Shown piece by piece: positions 41,310 to 49,948 of a DNA stretch of 64,000 nucleotides (position 1 is its first letter; each line of letters begins with the position of its first letter). This DNA is from a virus: IMG/VR virus record IMGVR_UViG_3300027782_005743, positions 1 through 64,000 of that record; one strand, written 5' to 3'. Position numbers and translations under genes: made by a program. Below the pieces are notes generated by a model, which saw only the letters and a list, made by a program, of their open reading frames with translations, was not told where the DNA came from and ran no database searches.

Positions 41310-41882
41310 ATGAAACACATTAAATTATTTGAAGATTTTGATCTAGATAAATTTCTAGAAAATCCTGATAAAGAATTATCAAATGATGATTCTCCTGAAA
41401 TTAATATTGGCAGTTATGTTGACTCGTATAGAGGTAAGGGTCGAGTTGTTGATATGGACGATAGTTTTGCAACAGTTGAATTACATAATTCAAAAGGAAA
41501 CCGGGTAAAGGTTCCACTATTTGCTCTAACTAAAATTTCAAGTAATACAATTGAAACAGCTAAAGTAGGAGATTCTAAAGCAGAACTTGCTGAGCTTGTT
41601 AAACAAGGTACCGAATATTTAGATTATCTTAAATCAGTTGAAGACTATTCAGATGATGAAGACTCTTTTAGTGGTCAGATTAATTTTGATACTCTATTAA
41701 GTTTTATTCAAGATACAGTAGTTGAGGTAATTTCAATTAAGAATAATGATACGGCATACGATTCATATAATGAATATCATCATTTAATTAATATTGTTGC
41801 ATCACTAGCTGATGTAATTCAAACAGTAAGACCTGATTTAACTGATGAAGTTGATGCAGCTCTTGAAAATTTTCCAAGCTAA
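41310..41882 (+). CDS. Late protein with partial tag
   Basis: 190 residues. MKHIKLFEDFDLDKFLE matches the first nine positions of the tag, then diverges; F-L-E may be the cleavage point. GSYVDSYRGKGRVVDMDDSFATVEL (about 32-56) looks like a small SH3/KOW-type strand unit. The rest is acidic helical. Twelve bases after its tagged neighbour. Confidence 0.55.
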   Translation: MKHIKLFEDFDLDKFLENPDKELSNDDSPEINIGSYVDSYRGKGRVVDMDDSFATVELHNSKGNRVKVPLFALTKISSNTIETAKVGDSKAELAELVKQGTEYLDYLKSVEDYSDDEDSFSGQINFDTLLSFIQDTVVEVISIKNNDTAYDSYNEYHHLINIVASLADVIQTVRPDLTDEVDAALENFPS

Positions 41883-41883
41883 T

Positions 41884-42498
41884 ATGAAAGCCTTAAGTTT
41901 TAATCAATTCATAAATGAAAATCAAGATAACGATGATTTAAAACAGTTAGCTGATCTTGGACTGTATACTCCAATTGCTGAAATTGTATATCAAACATTA
42001 ATAGAAAAAACAGACTTAGCCGATTTTATGACACTAGAAGGGGATTCTATTCTGTTTAGATATGATTGGATTATGGAGCCAGCAGACTCATTAGCAGTAA
42101 TGGGTTTTGATGAAGCAGAAAGTCGCGACATCATTCGTAAATTAGGTATGGGCCCAAACGACTTTTTTGGACTAATTGATATAGTTTTAGATTTTAATAA
42201 AATGACAATTAGTGTTCACTCTGATATTAATCAAAGACCTCTTAATTTTGAAGATGAGTATTCGCATGAAGGCCCAATGTCTAACTATGTAACCGTATTA
42301 GATGACTATTATGGAAAAGCGTCAACTGGCCGCCCAGCCGGTCCAAAAGAGATAGCAGATGAACTCGTAAGGATGTTTTTGGTATGGAGTTATCAAGAAG
42401 ACCCATTTGGAATTTGGATAAATATTAATACAATTATTGAAAAAGAGATTAAGAATAGGCTTGAAAGAGCAAATCATGAATCTAGTGAAGATTCTTAG
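41884..42498 (+). CDS. Tagged late protein
   Basis: 204 residues from the ATG at 41884, where the tag MKALSFNQFINEN begins; upstream in-frame codons lie inside the previous gene. QLADLGLYTP near the start recalls EGLADLGLGPAQ in the tagged protein at 1727, so the two may share a short domain. The rest is acidic mixed sequence. Confidence 0.6.
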   Translation: MKALSFNQFINENQDNDDLKQLADLGLYTPIAEIVYQTLIEKTDLADFMTLEGDSILFRYDWIMEPADSLAVMGFDEAESRDIIRKLGMGPNDFFGLIDIVLDFNKMTISVHSDINQRPLNFEDEYSHEGPMSNYVTVLDDYYGKASTGRPAGPKEIADELVRMFLVWSYQEDPFGIWININTIIEKEIKNRLERANHESSEDS

Positions 42499-42503
42499 TA
42501 TTT

Positions 42504-42530
42504 AAGGTTTCACCCCAAAGTGGTGACCTT
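42504..42530 (+). terminator. Hairpin after tagged gene cluster
   Basis: AAGGT and CACC (42504-42514) pair with GGTG and ACCTT (42522-42530). There is no T run, so it may be a weak terminator or an mRNA 3' stabiliser. A late box follows directly. Confidence 0.45.
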
Positions 42531-42536
42531 TGCCTG

Positions 42537-42544
42537 ATAAATAA
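42537..42544 (+). promoter_or_regulatory. Late promoter box
   Basis: ATAAATAA 17 nt before the ATG at 42562. Confidence 0.5.
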
Positions 42545-42561
42545 TAAAAAAATCAAGAATA

Positions 42562-43161
42562 ATGGCAGACATCGCACAACAATTTGCTGGATTACCTATT
42601 GAAGATCTTATTGTATCTCCAATCATTGGTATGGCAAAAGGACAAGCAAAATTAAACGACGTAACCTGGAAATATATTTCAGAAGTTGCATTCGTAACGG
42701 ACAAAGACGGCAAAACTTCAGCTCGCTCTTTAGACGTTGAAATGAACCGAGTAGTAACAGACGGTACTACTGGCGAACAAACAGTTCAAACACTTTATTC
42801 AAAAGTTCCAATGTTACCATTGGTTCCACTTCCTTCATTGGCTATTACCTCAGCTGATATTGAATTTACAATGGAAGTTAAAACGTCTGAAGTAGACAAA
42901 TCAAGTACTGATACTGAAGCATCTATTTCGGCTTCAGCTTCTGGCGGATTTTGGGGTATGAAATATTCAGTTAGCATGGCAGGTAAAGTGTCAACTCATA
43001 AAGAGAACACACGTAGCACTGATAATTCAGCAAAATACAATGTAAAAGTACATGCTGAACAATTACCAGCAACTGAAGGTATGTTGAAATTATCTGATTA
43101 CCTAACTCAAATGTTAGAGCCATCATTAATTCCACTTACTGCTGATCCACAGTCTAAGTAA
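42562..43161 (+). CDS. DUF2589 family protein
   Basis: 199 residues. AQQFAGLPIEDLIVSPIIGMAKGQAKL at the start and VPMLPLVPLPSLAITSADIEFTMEV (about 82-106) fit DUF2589, a family of unknown function found in bacteria and in some phages. The centre (STDTEASISASASGGFWGMKYSVSM) is Ser-rich. Late-promoted and ended by a strong terminator, so likely abundant. A related protein is at 43271. Confidence 0.75.
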   Translation: MADIAQQFAGLPIEDLIVSPIIGMAKGQAKLNDVTWKYISEVAFVTDKDGKTSARSLDVEMNRVVTDGTTGEQTVQTLYSKVPMLPLVPLPSLAITSADIEFTMEVKTSEVDKSSTDTEASISASASGGFWGMKYSVSMAGKVSTHKENTRSTDNSAKYNVKVHAEQLPATEGMLKLSDYLTQMLEPSLIPLTADPQSK

Positions 43162-43182
43162 TTAGAATAAGTAGATTTAACC

Positions 43183-43215
43183 AAAGAGGCTAGCTAAACA
43201 CTAGCCTCTTTTTTT
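43183..43215 (+). terminator. Rho-independent terminator
   Basis: AAAGAGGCTAG (43183-43193) pairs with CTAGCCTCTTT (43201-43211), eleven pairs, then a T run. Confidence 0.9.
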
Positions 43216-43236
43216 ATAAACTAATTATTTTAAGTT

Positions 43237-43246
43237 AGTATAATAG
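43237..43246 (+). promoter_or_regulatory. AGTATAATAG promoter-like element
   Basis: TATAAT hexamer 24 nt before the ATG at 43271. Confidence 0.45.
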
Positions 43247-43270
43247 AAAAGGAGTTTAACCCAAATAAGT

Positions 43271-43753
43271 ATGGCAAGATTAAATATTGAAGAGCTAGTT
43301 GGAGGTTTATTAGAAGCCGCAATGGTAGCTCAAGGAATAAGCGAAAGGCAACATATTAATGCCCTTGCAAACTATTTTAATGAAGACGGTACACCTAAAG
43401 TTAAAACTTTTAAAATTGGGGAACGTGAATTGATTGTGCCTTTGTATATTATGGCAGACCATTCATCAATTGGACTTGACGAGTTGGATATTGAATTTGA
43501 AGCCAGATTAATATTTGGAAATAGTGATAAAGAAGTGTCTGATCTTAAACGATCCCTACTTGGACTATTTAGGAAAAAGGGTTATGAGCATAATATTAAC
43601 GGCATTGAAGTAGATTCAGGTAAAAATACAGATGGTTCCGGAATGTCAAAAATTCGGGTTAAATTCAAATCAGATACTAAACCTGAAATGATTGCTAGAC
43701 TAGTTGATGCCTATATTCAAAAACTTGAGGATTCCTCAAATCAAACCCCATAA
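43271..43753 (+). CDS. DUF2589-related protein
   Basis: 160 residues. IEELVGGLLEAAMVAQG near the start and LIVPLYIMADHSSIGLDELDIEFEARL (about 53-79) follow the same helix-then-strand plan as the DUF2589 protein upstream. The end is Lys/Asp-rich. It has a separate promoter-like element and is two bases from a zinc-ribbon gene. Confidence 0.6.
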   Translation: MARLNIEELVGGLLEAAMVAQGISERQHINALANYFNEDGTPKVKTFKIGERELIVPLYIMADHSSIGLDELDIEFEARLIFGNSDKEVSDLKRSLLGLFRKKGYEHNINGIEVDSGKNTDGSGMSKIRVKFKSDTKPEMIARLVDAYIQKLEDSSNQTP

Positions 43754-43755
43754 GT

Positions 43756-43959
43756 ATGGCTTTACCTTGTCCAGCATGTAGAACTCCACTTGGCATTGAT
43801 TTGGCTTTTATAATGAAGCACCCAGTCTCAGTTTGTCCAAACTGTCAAGTAATTTTAGACTTTTCAGTAAATGATGAAATCAAGAAGAAATTTAGTGCAG
43901 CCATGTCTGAGATTGATGATATTAAAAAGAAATACAAGAGTATTGCAAAATTCGGATAA
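43756..43959 (+). CDS. Small zinc-ribbon protein
   Basis: 67 residues. CPACRTPLG (about 5) and CPNCQVILDF (about 31) give two CxxC knuckles, followed by a charged helix (DEIKKKFSAAMSEIDDIKKKY). It probably partners the DUF2589-like protein just upstream. Confidence 0.65.
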   Translation: MALPCPACRTPLGIDLAFIMKHPVSVCPNCQVILDFSVNDEIKKKFSAAMSEIDDIKKKYKSIAKFG

Positions 43960-43974
43960 ATTAACAAATAAATT

Positions 43975-44151
43975 ATGACTACTAAAGTAACAGTTACAAT
44001 TGAAAAAATCCGTGAATTAGTAGCGGAGTTCCCAAATGATATGCAATTAGGAGAAGCTGTCCGTAAGCTAATTGTTCATGGAATTGATTCAATTGTATCA
44101 ACTAAGTCAACAATAGTTACTAAAACTTTTGACCATAGTAAAAGTAATTAG
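43975..44151 (+). CDS. Short hypothetical protein (58 aa)
   Basis: ATG at 43975 and TAG at 44149. It reads MTTKVTVTIEKIRELVAEFP onward to TKTFDHSKSN. The beta-helix-helix pattern could be a small ribbon-helix-helix-like DNA-binding protein, but this is a guess from pattern. It fills the gap between the zinc-ribbon gene and the next late box. Confidence 0.5.
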   Translation: MTTKVTVTIEKIRELVAEFPNDMQLGEAVRKLIVHGIDSIVSTKSTIVTKTFDHSKSN

Positions 44152-44167
44152 GTTTAGTATAGAGTTG

Positions 44168-44175
44168 ATAAATAA
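44168..44175 (+). promoter_or_regulatory. Late promoter box
   Basis: ATAAATAA 20 nt before the TTG start at 44196. Confidence 0.5.
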
Positions 44176-44195
44176 CCTAAAATTATCAAGCTATT

Positions 44196-45173
44196 TTGAA
44201 TATTCTTAAGTTTAATGACTTTTTGCTGCTTGAGGCCAGTTTATCCAAACATGCAGATAAACGAATAACCGAACGTATTAAAGAAAGTCTAAAGGATGGA
44301 ACTTCCATTGACTTTCCAATTGAAGCACGCAGGAAAATTGCACTAACTGGCAGATCTCTTGCAGATGTGTCAAATGAGGCAACTCTGCTAATCAAAGACG
44401 AGTTTATGCGTCGTCTTACTAATAGAATAGAGCGCCCAGATTTTCCAGACGGTAACCGAATTGTTGTATTATTAGATCCACAATTAAAATACGGTCGTGA
44501 TACTTTTCCAATATCAGTATCAGTTACCTCAGAAACAGAAATAATCAATAAGAAAACTGGTAAAAAGGAAATAATTAAACGCACATATACTGGAGAAAGA
44601 TTGTGTATCTATATTGCAGATAATGTAATGACCACAGTTAAAGTGTTACCTGCAAATTATACGGATATTGAAATTGAAAAGGATTCACGAAATCATTTTG
44701 ATAATAAAAATATTGAAGCGGGTAATATTACAGTATTATCAGGCGACGCTGAATATATTATTGAATTGGATAAAACTGGAGAAATTAAGCATCGCACAGG
44801 TCAAGTATATTCAGGTCATGGTATTGTTACTGAAAAAGAATTTGCATTAACAACCGGTCGTAATATTAAAGTAAGCCTAGCATTTAGAAAAGATGAAAAT
44901 TTAACAGAAGTTGAAGTACGTTCAATACTTAACCGGGAATCTGCTAGAACTGATAAATTTATTAAAATTGAAGTAGTAATATTTGACATAGTAATATTAC
45001 CAGATGGAAAAAAAGAGATTAAAAGTACAAAAGTTCCAAAAACCCTAAGGGCTGGTGACCTAATTTCACTACCAATTGGCCCAGGTGGTAATTGGCAAAA
45101 CTGTCAAGTGGCAGATAGTCTTTTTGTAGACTATGCAAATCGCGGAGGAGCATTTTCACTTAAATATAAATAA
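44196..45173 (+). CDS. Tagged late protein, TTG start
   Basis: 325 residues. MNILKFNDFLLLEASL aligns with MKLLKFTQFVNE, which supports TTG at 44196; the next in-frame ATG would remove the tag. SLSKHADKRITERI follows, then strand-rich sequence (RIVVLLDPQLKYGRDTFPISVSVTS, RTYTGERLCIYIAD). No catalytic motif recognised. Inferred packaged protein. Confidence 0.6.
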   Translation: MNILKFNDFLLLEASLSKHADKRITERIKESLKDGTSIDFPIEARRKIALTGRSLADVSNEATLLIKDEFMRRLTNRIERPDFPDGNRIVVLLDPQLKYGRDTFPISVSVTSETEIINKKTGKKEIIKRTYTGERLCIYIADNVMTTVKVLPANYTDIEIEKDSRNHFDNKNIEAGNITVLSGDAEYIIELDKTGEIKHRTGQVYSGHGIVTEKEFALTTGRNIKVSLAFRKDENLTEVEVRSILNRESARTDKFIKIEVVIFDIVILPDGKKEIKSTKVPKTLRAGDLISLPIGPGGNWQNCQVADSLFVDYANRGGAFSLKYK

Positions 45174-45188
45174 CTGGTCGCTGCCCAA

Positions 45189-45196
45189 ATAAATAA
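45189..45196 (+). promoter_or_regulatory. Late promoter box
   Basis: ATAAATAA 20 nt before the ATG at 45217; heads the MoxR/metallopeptidase/VWA operon. Confidence 0.55.
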
Positions 45197-45216
45197 CTAA
45201 AAAATATACGCAAGTA

Positions 45217-46779
45217 ATGAGTAAAATTATTAAATCATATCCAGAGTTTTTAGCTGAAAACTTAAACCAAAATGAAGGATTTAGGGATATTGCAAAAAAG
45301 GCAGTAGGCTCAATTAAAAAATTCTTTGGAAATGGCGCAAACTATTTAACCGCACTAGCTGCCCAAATTAGTGGAAAGCAGTCAAATGATGGTGCTGATG
45401 ATACAATTCCATATGGTGTAACAATTTACCCAGCAGCATCTGATTTACAAGAAATTGGAGCAGATAATAATTACTCGCCGGAAGGGCTTGATGAAAATTT
45501 AATAGATGAAGAAGCTGTTCCATTAGAAGCTGGCGAAAGTATTGGTGGAGTTAGAAATGTTGACTATGATGGTTTAATGAGAATTGTTAAACGAATTGCA
45601 AATAATCCAGATAAAGGAGAAGAAGCACCACTTATGATTTGGGGAGCTCCCGGTATTGGTAAAACTGCAATTGTTAAACAGGTTCAAAAAATGCTAGGCG
45701 GTAGAATGATTGATGTTCAATTAACTACGTATGCACCAGAAGATTTCTTTTTACCAGTAGTTGATCCAGCAACTAATGACAATATAATGAGTCGTAGAGC
45801 TTCAAGGGTTCCACAAAAATGGTTACCTGTATATAATGAAAGTGAAGGAGACGAAGGTAATACAAAAGCAAATGGCCCAGACGGAATGGGTGGAATGATA
45901 TTTATGGATGAGTTATCCAGAGCATCTGAAGCAATTAGAAATATTGCCCTAAAATTTGTATTAGACAGAGAATTAGACGGAGGTTGGAAATTAGGAAGCA
46001 AATGGACAATATTTGCAGCGTCTAACCGTCAAGAAGATGATTTAACAAATTCTCAAGATTTTGGTACCGCATTAGGTAATCGTTTTCAACAGGTAAATTA
46101 CGTGCCAGATACTAAGACTTATGGAAAATATGCATCAGCTCAAACTGATTCAAGTGGAGTTGATACATTTGACCCACTTATTATATCATTCTTACAATGG
46201 TCTAAAGGTAAAGAATTTTTTCATAAAATGGATGCAAGAGCGGTTGCCTTTCCTAGTCCAAGATCTTGGGAAAAAGCTGCAATTGCTTGGAAAAATTTGA
46301 AAAAAGAAGCAGAGGCAGAAGGTTATCAATTAAGTGATAAAATGATTGAAGATGAAGCTCTAGCTCCAAATGTTGGAACTGAAGCAGCTACTGCATTTAT
46401 TGCATACTATCTTTTATCTAAGAAAATTGACTTAAAGAATCTTTATAAAGTTTATACTGAGCCAGATAATGCACCACTTCCATCAAAAACCAGAAATGAT
46501 GATTATGAATTGGACGTTGCATACATCTTAGCTTCAGCAATTGCATATGAGCATAGAGGTAAAAAATTAGATAATACTGAAATTGAAAATGTAGCTAAAT
46601 ATGCAATTCGAATTAATAATCCAACTGTTGCAATGCAAATAATGGGTGCACTAATTGAAATTCACCCATACTTAAAGACTTCCGGTACTCCAGAATTTGA
46701 AGCTTATCGTATTGCAATGAGACCGTTTTTAGCAGCATATCCGGGTTCAGCAAAGGATATTCAAAATTTAGAAAACTAA
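45217..46779 (+). CDS. MoxR-like AAA+ ATPase with tag-like N-terminus
   Basis: 520 residues. MSKIIKSYPEFLAEN fits the tag with L-A-E. After an acidic linker (to about 115) comes a MoxR/CobS-type AAA+ domain: IWGAPGIGKT (Walker A 143-150), MIFMDELSRAS (Walker B 227-237), ASNRQEDD (sensor 1) and ALGNRFQQV (arginine finger). A helical lid and C-terminal domain follow. MoxR ATPases act with VWA proteins as chaperones or remodellers. Two bases before its metallopeptidase partner. Confidence 0.85.
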   Translation: MSKIIKSYPEFLAENLNQNEGFRDIAKKAVGSIKKFFGNGANYLTALAAQISGKQSNDGADDTIPYGVTIYPAASDLQEIGADNNYSPEGLDENLIDEEAVPLEAGESIGGVRNVDYDGLMRIVKRIANNPDKGEEAPLMIWGAPGIGKTAIVKQVQKMLGGRMIDVQLTTYAPEDFFLPVVDPATNDNIMSRRASRVPQKWLPVYNESEGDEGNTKANGPDGMGGMIFMDELSRASEAIRNIALKFVLDRELDGGWKLGSKWTIFAASNRQEDDLTNSQDFGTALGNRFQQVNYVPDTKTYGKYASAQTDSSGVDTFDPLIISFLQWSKGKEFFHKMDARAVAFPSPRSWEKAAIAWKNLKKEAEAEGYQLSDKMIEDEALAPNVGTEAATAFIAYYLLSKKIDLKNLYKVYTEPDNAPLPSKTRNDDYELDVAYILASAIAYEHRGKKLDNTEIENVAKYAIRINNPTVAMQIMGALIEIHPYLKTSGTPEFEAYRIAMRPFLAAYPGSAKDIQNLEN

Positions 46780-46780
46780 A

Positions 46781-47536
46781 ATGAAGAAATTATTGGATTG
46801 GAATGATTATCATAAGTATGCAGATTTTACAAAGTCTGACTTGATACTTGAGGCAGAAGAGTCTGATCCAGTGTTAAAGAAGGTAAAAATAAAAGTAGAT
46901 TATGCAATTAGAAAAGTTGCAGTTAAATATAAATTTTTTGCCGATCTTACTTATAAGTTAAGAATTATCTACACTAGACAGATTAAAACCGCAGCCGTTG
47001 ATGGAACAAATATGTTTATTAATCCAGACTTTTTTGAACCGCTAACTGAAGATCAAATTGTATTTATTGTATGTCATGAAGTTATGCACTGTGCACTATT
47101 TCATTTTGCACGTATTCAAGGTAGAGATGGATATCGCTGGAATATTGCTGGCGACTATGAAATAAACTGGTTATTATCAGAAGATGGAATTCTATCATAT
47201 GACGAGATTAAGAATACTTTACGCGGTATGATTGAAAAATCCTATGCTGGTAAAAATGCTGAACAGTTATACGAAGATCCGGAAATGATAGTTCCACCAA
47301 AGGAAGAAGATCAAGAACAAGACACTACTGCTGGAGGTCAACAAGACGGAGATCCTCCTCCGGGTGGTGGAGGTAAAAAACCCAAAGAGGGCTTATTTCC
47401 TGGCAATATTATATACGACAAATCTAGCGGATCTTATGGTAAAGTTAATTCAATTGATAAAACAACTGGTGAAGTTGATTTTTCACCATTAAGCAAACAA
47501 GAAGCTGAAATTGAATTGAAAAAACTTAAAGCTTAA
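46781..47536 (+). CDS. Putative metallopeptidase (DUF2201_N-like), MoxR/VWA partner
   Basis: 251 residues. The start MKKLLDWNDYHKYADF is a loose tag variant with LILEAEE as possible cut site. QIVFIVCHEVMHCALFHFARIQGRD (about 92-116) has zinc motif H99-E100-V-M-H103, and WNIAGDYEINWLL follows, as in DUF2201_N. The C-terminus is Pro/Gly-rich and then a short strand domain. In bacteria this domain is usually fused to the VWA part; here they are split over two adjacent genes. Confidence 0.8.
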   Translation: MKKLLDWNDYHKYADFTKSDLILEAEESDPVLKKVKIKVDYAIRKVAVKYKFFADLTYKLRIIYTRQIKTAAVDGTNMFINPDFFEPLTEDQIVFIVCHEVMHCALFHFARIQGRDGYRWNIAGDYEINWLLSEDGILSYDEIKNTLRGMIEKSYAGKNAEQLYEDPEMIVPPKEEDQEQDTTAGGQQDGDPPPGGGGKKPKEGLFPGNIIYDKSSGSYGKVNSIDKTTGEVDFSPLSKQEAEIELKKLKA

Positions 47537-47540
47537 TAAT

Positions 47541-48692
47541 ATGAAAACAAACTTATCTAATATAGTTAAATTAGTAAATCCGAATGGTGCAAAAGGCGGA
47601 GGCAAAGGAGAAAGTGGAGAAGAATCAACTGATAATGGTATTGAAACTAAGACCTTAGAGAAACCTGAAGAATTAGGCGGTGGTACTGGAGAAGAAGAAG
47701 AAGAAGGTAAAGAAGAAGAAGGTAAAGAAGAAGAAGAAAAAGAAGGTTCTGGAAAAGGTAAAGGTAAACCTGGAAAAGAAAAAGGCAAAGGCTCAGGTGA
47801 AGGCGAATCTGAAGGAGATGGGCCAATGGTAGATGCAGATGATATTAATAATATTGAATCAAATAAAAATGTTGTTGTTCGAAATGATGTCCGTGCAGGA
47901 AAAGGCCAAGGTAAAGTAGTTGGACGAGGCACAGGCGAAGTTATTTCACCAGCTGAAGGTAATCGTATTGCTAAATCAGAAGGATATGATGAGCGTAGCC
48001 CACGTACAGAAGAGGAATGGAAGAAGGATGCAAGAACATCGGCTCAAACAAATCTTTCTAAACGAACCAAAAACATTGGTAGCGGAGCAGGAGCAATATA
48101 TCAAAGGATTATGGAGCTTACTGATCCAATTGTAGATTGGCGAGCTGAATTACGTAGATTTATAGGTAAACTTGCAAGTTCATCAGATTTTAAATTTCCA
48201 GCACGAAGATCAATTGGGTCAGGTGATTATCGCTATGGTATTAAATCCAAAAATAATGCTCTGGAAAATGGAATAATTGCAATTGACGTAAGTGGATCAA
48301 TTGCATCGGCTTTTCCAGAACTATTAGCTGAGGTTGTTGGAATTGCAAGCGCAAAGAAAATAAAGGAAATATCAGTTTTACCATGGAATGATAGAGTAGT
48401 TACTCCAGTAATATTTAAAAATTTTAAAAAACCAACCCCAGTTGATTTTGAAAAGGTTTCAACTGGTGGAGGTTCAAATGGAATGCCGGATGTTATGCGC
48501 TGGATTCAGAATAATGTAAAAGATCGCCCAGACTTTGTAGTTATTATAACGGATGGATTTATTCCAACTCTACCTACTGCTCCTAAATGGGGTAGGAAAA
48601 CCATTTGGCTAATATTTGATAATAACTCATTTGATGTACCTGCCGGTTGGGGTCAAGTTATTCATGCAAAAGGCGATGAACGCTATAAATAA
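47541..48692 (+). CDS. VWA-domain protein (DUF2201-like)
   Basis: 383 residues. The first 130 residues are a low-complexity Glu/Lys/Gly linker. From about 195 comes VDWRAELRRFIGKLASS, then a VWA fold with MIDAS residues in IAIDVSGSIAS (D249, S251, S253), the T/S-G loop in STGGGSNGMPD and VVIITDGFIP. This is the C-terminal half of DUF2201. It binds a metal and a partner, probably the MoxR ATPase two genes upstream. Confidence 0.85.
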   Translation: MKTNLSNIVKLVNPNGAKGGGKGESGEESTDNGIETKTLEKPEELGGGTGEEEEEGKEEEGKEEEEKEGSGKGKGKPGKEKGKGSGEGESEGDGPMVDADDINNIESNKNVVVRNDVRAGKGQGKVVGRGTGEVISPAEGNRIAKSEGYDERSPRTEEEWKKDARTSAQTNLSKRTKNIGSGAGAIYQRIMELTDPIVDWRAELRRFIGKLASSSDFKFPARRSIGSGDYRYGIKSKNNALENGIIAIDVSGSIASAFPELLAEVVGIASAKKIKEISVLPWNDRVVTPVIFKNFKKPTPVDFEKVSTGGGSNGMPDVMRWIQNNVKDRPDFVVIITDGFIPTLPTAPKWGRKTIWLIFDNNSFDVPAGWGQVIHAKGDERYK

Positions 48693-48722
48693 AAACTTTT
48701 TAACTAATTAGAGTTAAATAAT

Positions 48723-48744
48723 ACTGGAAACATAGAGCCTCGCT
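48723..48744 (+). repeat. Inverted repeat, left arm
   Basis: Reverse complement of 49583-49605 over 13 bp without mismatch plus 7 bp after a 2/3-base bulge. The two arms bracket the single gene at 48824-49570. Confidence 0.8.
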
Positions 48745-48823
48745 CTGTTTGTCTCGGGTTTACGAGCCCTTGAGTAATCAATAGAAGGTTACAATGAGAT
48801 AAGCATAAAATAACACAACTCTT

Positions 48824-49570
48824 ATGTACCAACAAAACATCACAACTAGTGGGTCTACTGCAGTTTACACAAGCTTCAGTAATCCACAACCATCTGCAAC
48901 AATCACAAAAGGCAGAGGAAGACTAAAAACCTACGGGTCAAATGTCTATTTAAAAGACGGTTCAAATTTCGAAATTGAACTCTACAATCCAAAAACAACA
49001 TCAGTATTAGCAAAAATCTGGGTCAATGGTCAAGTACTATCGGCTGCCGGTATTGTGATAAGACCTGGGCAAAGGGTCTATCTGGAAAGATTCATTGATG
49101 TTGCTAAAAAATTCAAGTTTACAACATATGAGGTTGATGACTCTAGCCAAACCAAATTAGCAATTGCAAATAATGGTAAGGTTGAAGTTCTGTTCTATGA
49201 TGAATCTATTTCATATCAACCTCCGGTAATGCTTTATGGTAATACAATTACAACCAATTACTATAATCAACCTAGCACGTTAACTGTTGGCGGAAGCGCT
49301 GGCGTCTTTACCTGCAGCTCAAGCATTTCAGCTAACTCAGTTGAGACGGGTATTGTTGAAAAAGGCGGAAGTTCTAAACAGCAATTTTCTAATACCTATG
49401 GTAATTTTAACTCATGGACTTGTGCAACCAGTACCTGGCAAATTTTACCAGAAAGTAAAAAACCCGTTGAAATGGGAGAAATTCGCTCCTATTGCACAGG
49501 CTGTGGAACCCGCCATAAAAAAGCAACTTGGAAATTCTGCCCTAATTGTGGAATTCCAGTAACTGAATAA
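48824..49570 (+). CDS. Zinc-ribbon-ended beta protein, possibly virion
   Basis: 248 residues. The first 110 residues are strand-rich (VYTSFSNPQPSATITKGRGRLK, FEIELYNPKTTSVLAKIWVNG). A Ser/Asn-rich middle follows. The C-terminus has CTGCGTRHKKATWKFCPNCG, a four-Cys zinc ribbon. The gene stands between two halves of an inverted repeat, unlike any other gene here. It could be structural, or an insertion unit. Confidence 0.6.
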   Translation: MYQQNITTSGSTAVYTSFSNPQPSATITKGRGRLKTYGSNVYLKDGSNFEIELYNPKTTSVLAKIWVNGQVLSAAGIVIRPGQRVYLERFIDVAKKFKFTTYEVDDSSQTKLAIANNGKVEVLFYDESISYQPPVMLYGNTITTNYYNQPSTLTVGGSAGVFTCSSSISANSVETGIVEKGGSSKQQFSNTYGNFNSWTCATSTWQILPESKKPVEMGEIRSYCTGCGTRHKKATWKFCPNCGIPVTE

Positions 49571-49582
49571 CAATTAGTCCTA

Positions 49583-49605
49583 AGCGAGGCTCTATTTGTT
49601 CCAGT
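49583..49605 (+). repeat. Inverted repeat, right arm
   Basis: Partner of 48723-48744, starting 12 bases after the stop of the enclosed gene. Confidence 0.8.
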
Positions 49606-49612
49606 TTGCAAG

Positions 49613-49620
49613 ATAAATAA
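49613..49620 (+). promoter_or_regulatory. Late promoter box
   Basis: ATAAATAA 19 nt before the ATG at 49640. Confidence 0.5.
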
Positions 49621-49639
49621 ACTTAAATTATTTAATAAA

Positions 49640-49924
49640 ATGGAAACAAGTCATAGTAAAATTTTAAGCTTTGAAGAATTTACTCAATCAAATACTAATC
49701 AAGAAATGGAAATGCCTATGGGTATGGGCAATGGATCACAAGATTCACAAGAAATGACTGCTGAATTACCGCTAGGTAACAATAATGAACCAGTACCAGC
49801 TAAATCTCCTGAAAATGGAGAAACTGATCATGCTCTTTCTATGAATATGATGACTGATACTGAGCCTAAGATTGAAGTTGAGCCAAGTGAAAAAGAAGCT
49901 GGCGCAGAAGACTCTACTCTTTAA
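49640..49924 (+). CDS. Acidic late protein with tag-like motif
   Basis: 94 residues, very acidic and Met-rich, predicted disordered. SKILSFEEFTQS near residue 6 resembles the tag shifted inward, as in the protein at 60394. Probably a prohead core or scaffold component. Confidence 0.5.
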   Translation: METSHSKILSFEEFTQSNTNQEMEMPMGMGNGSQDSQEMTAELPLGNNNEPVPAKSPENGETDHALSMNMMTDTEPKIEVEPSEKEAGAEDSTL

Positions 49925-49948
49925 TTAAAAAAAGCAAGTTCACAAATA

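Noticed and set aside
45165-45173. TATAAATAA as a late promoter
   Set aside because: It is the last two codons plus stop of the preceding gene, and a better box lies at 45189; similar gene-end matches at 31247 and 48684 were left out for the same reason.
47489-47932. Minus-strand Pro/Ser-rich open frame opposite the VWA gene
   Set aside because: It mirrors the Glu/Lys/Gly-rich linker of the VWA protein; a complement artefact.
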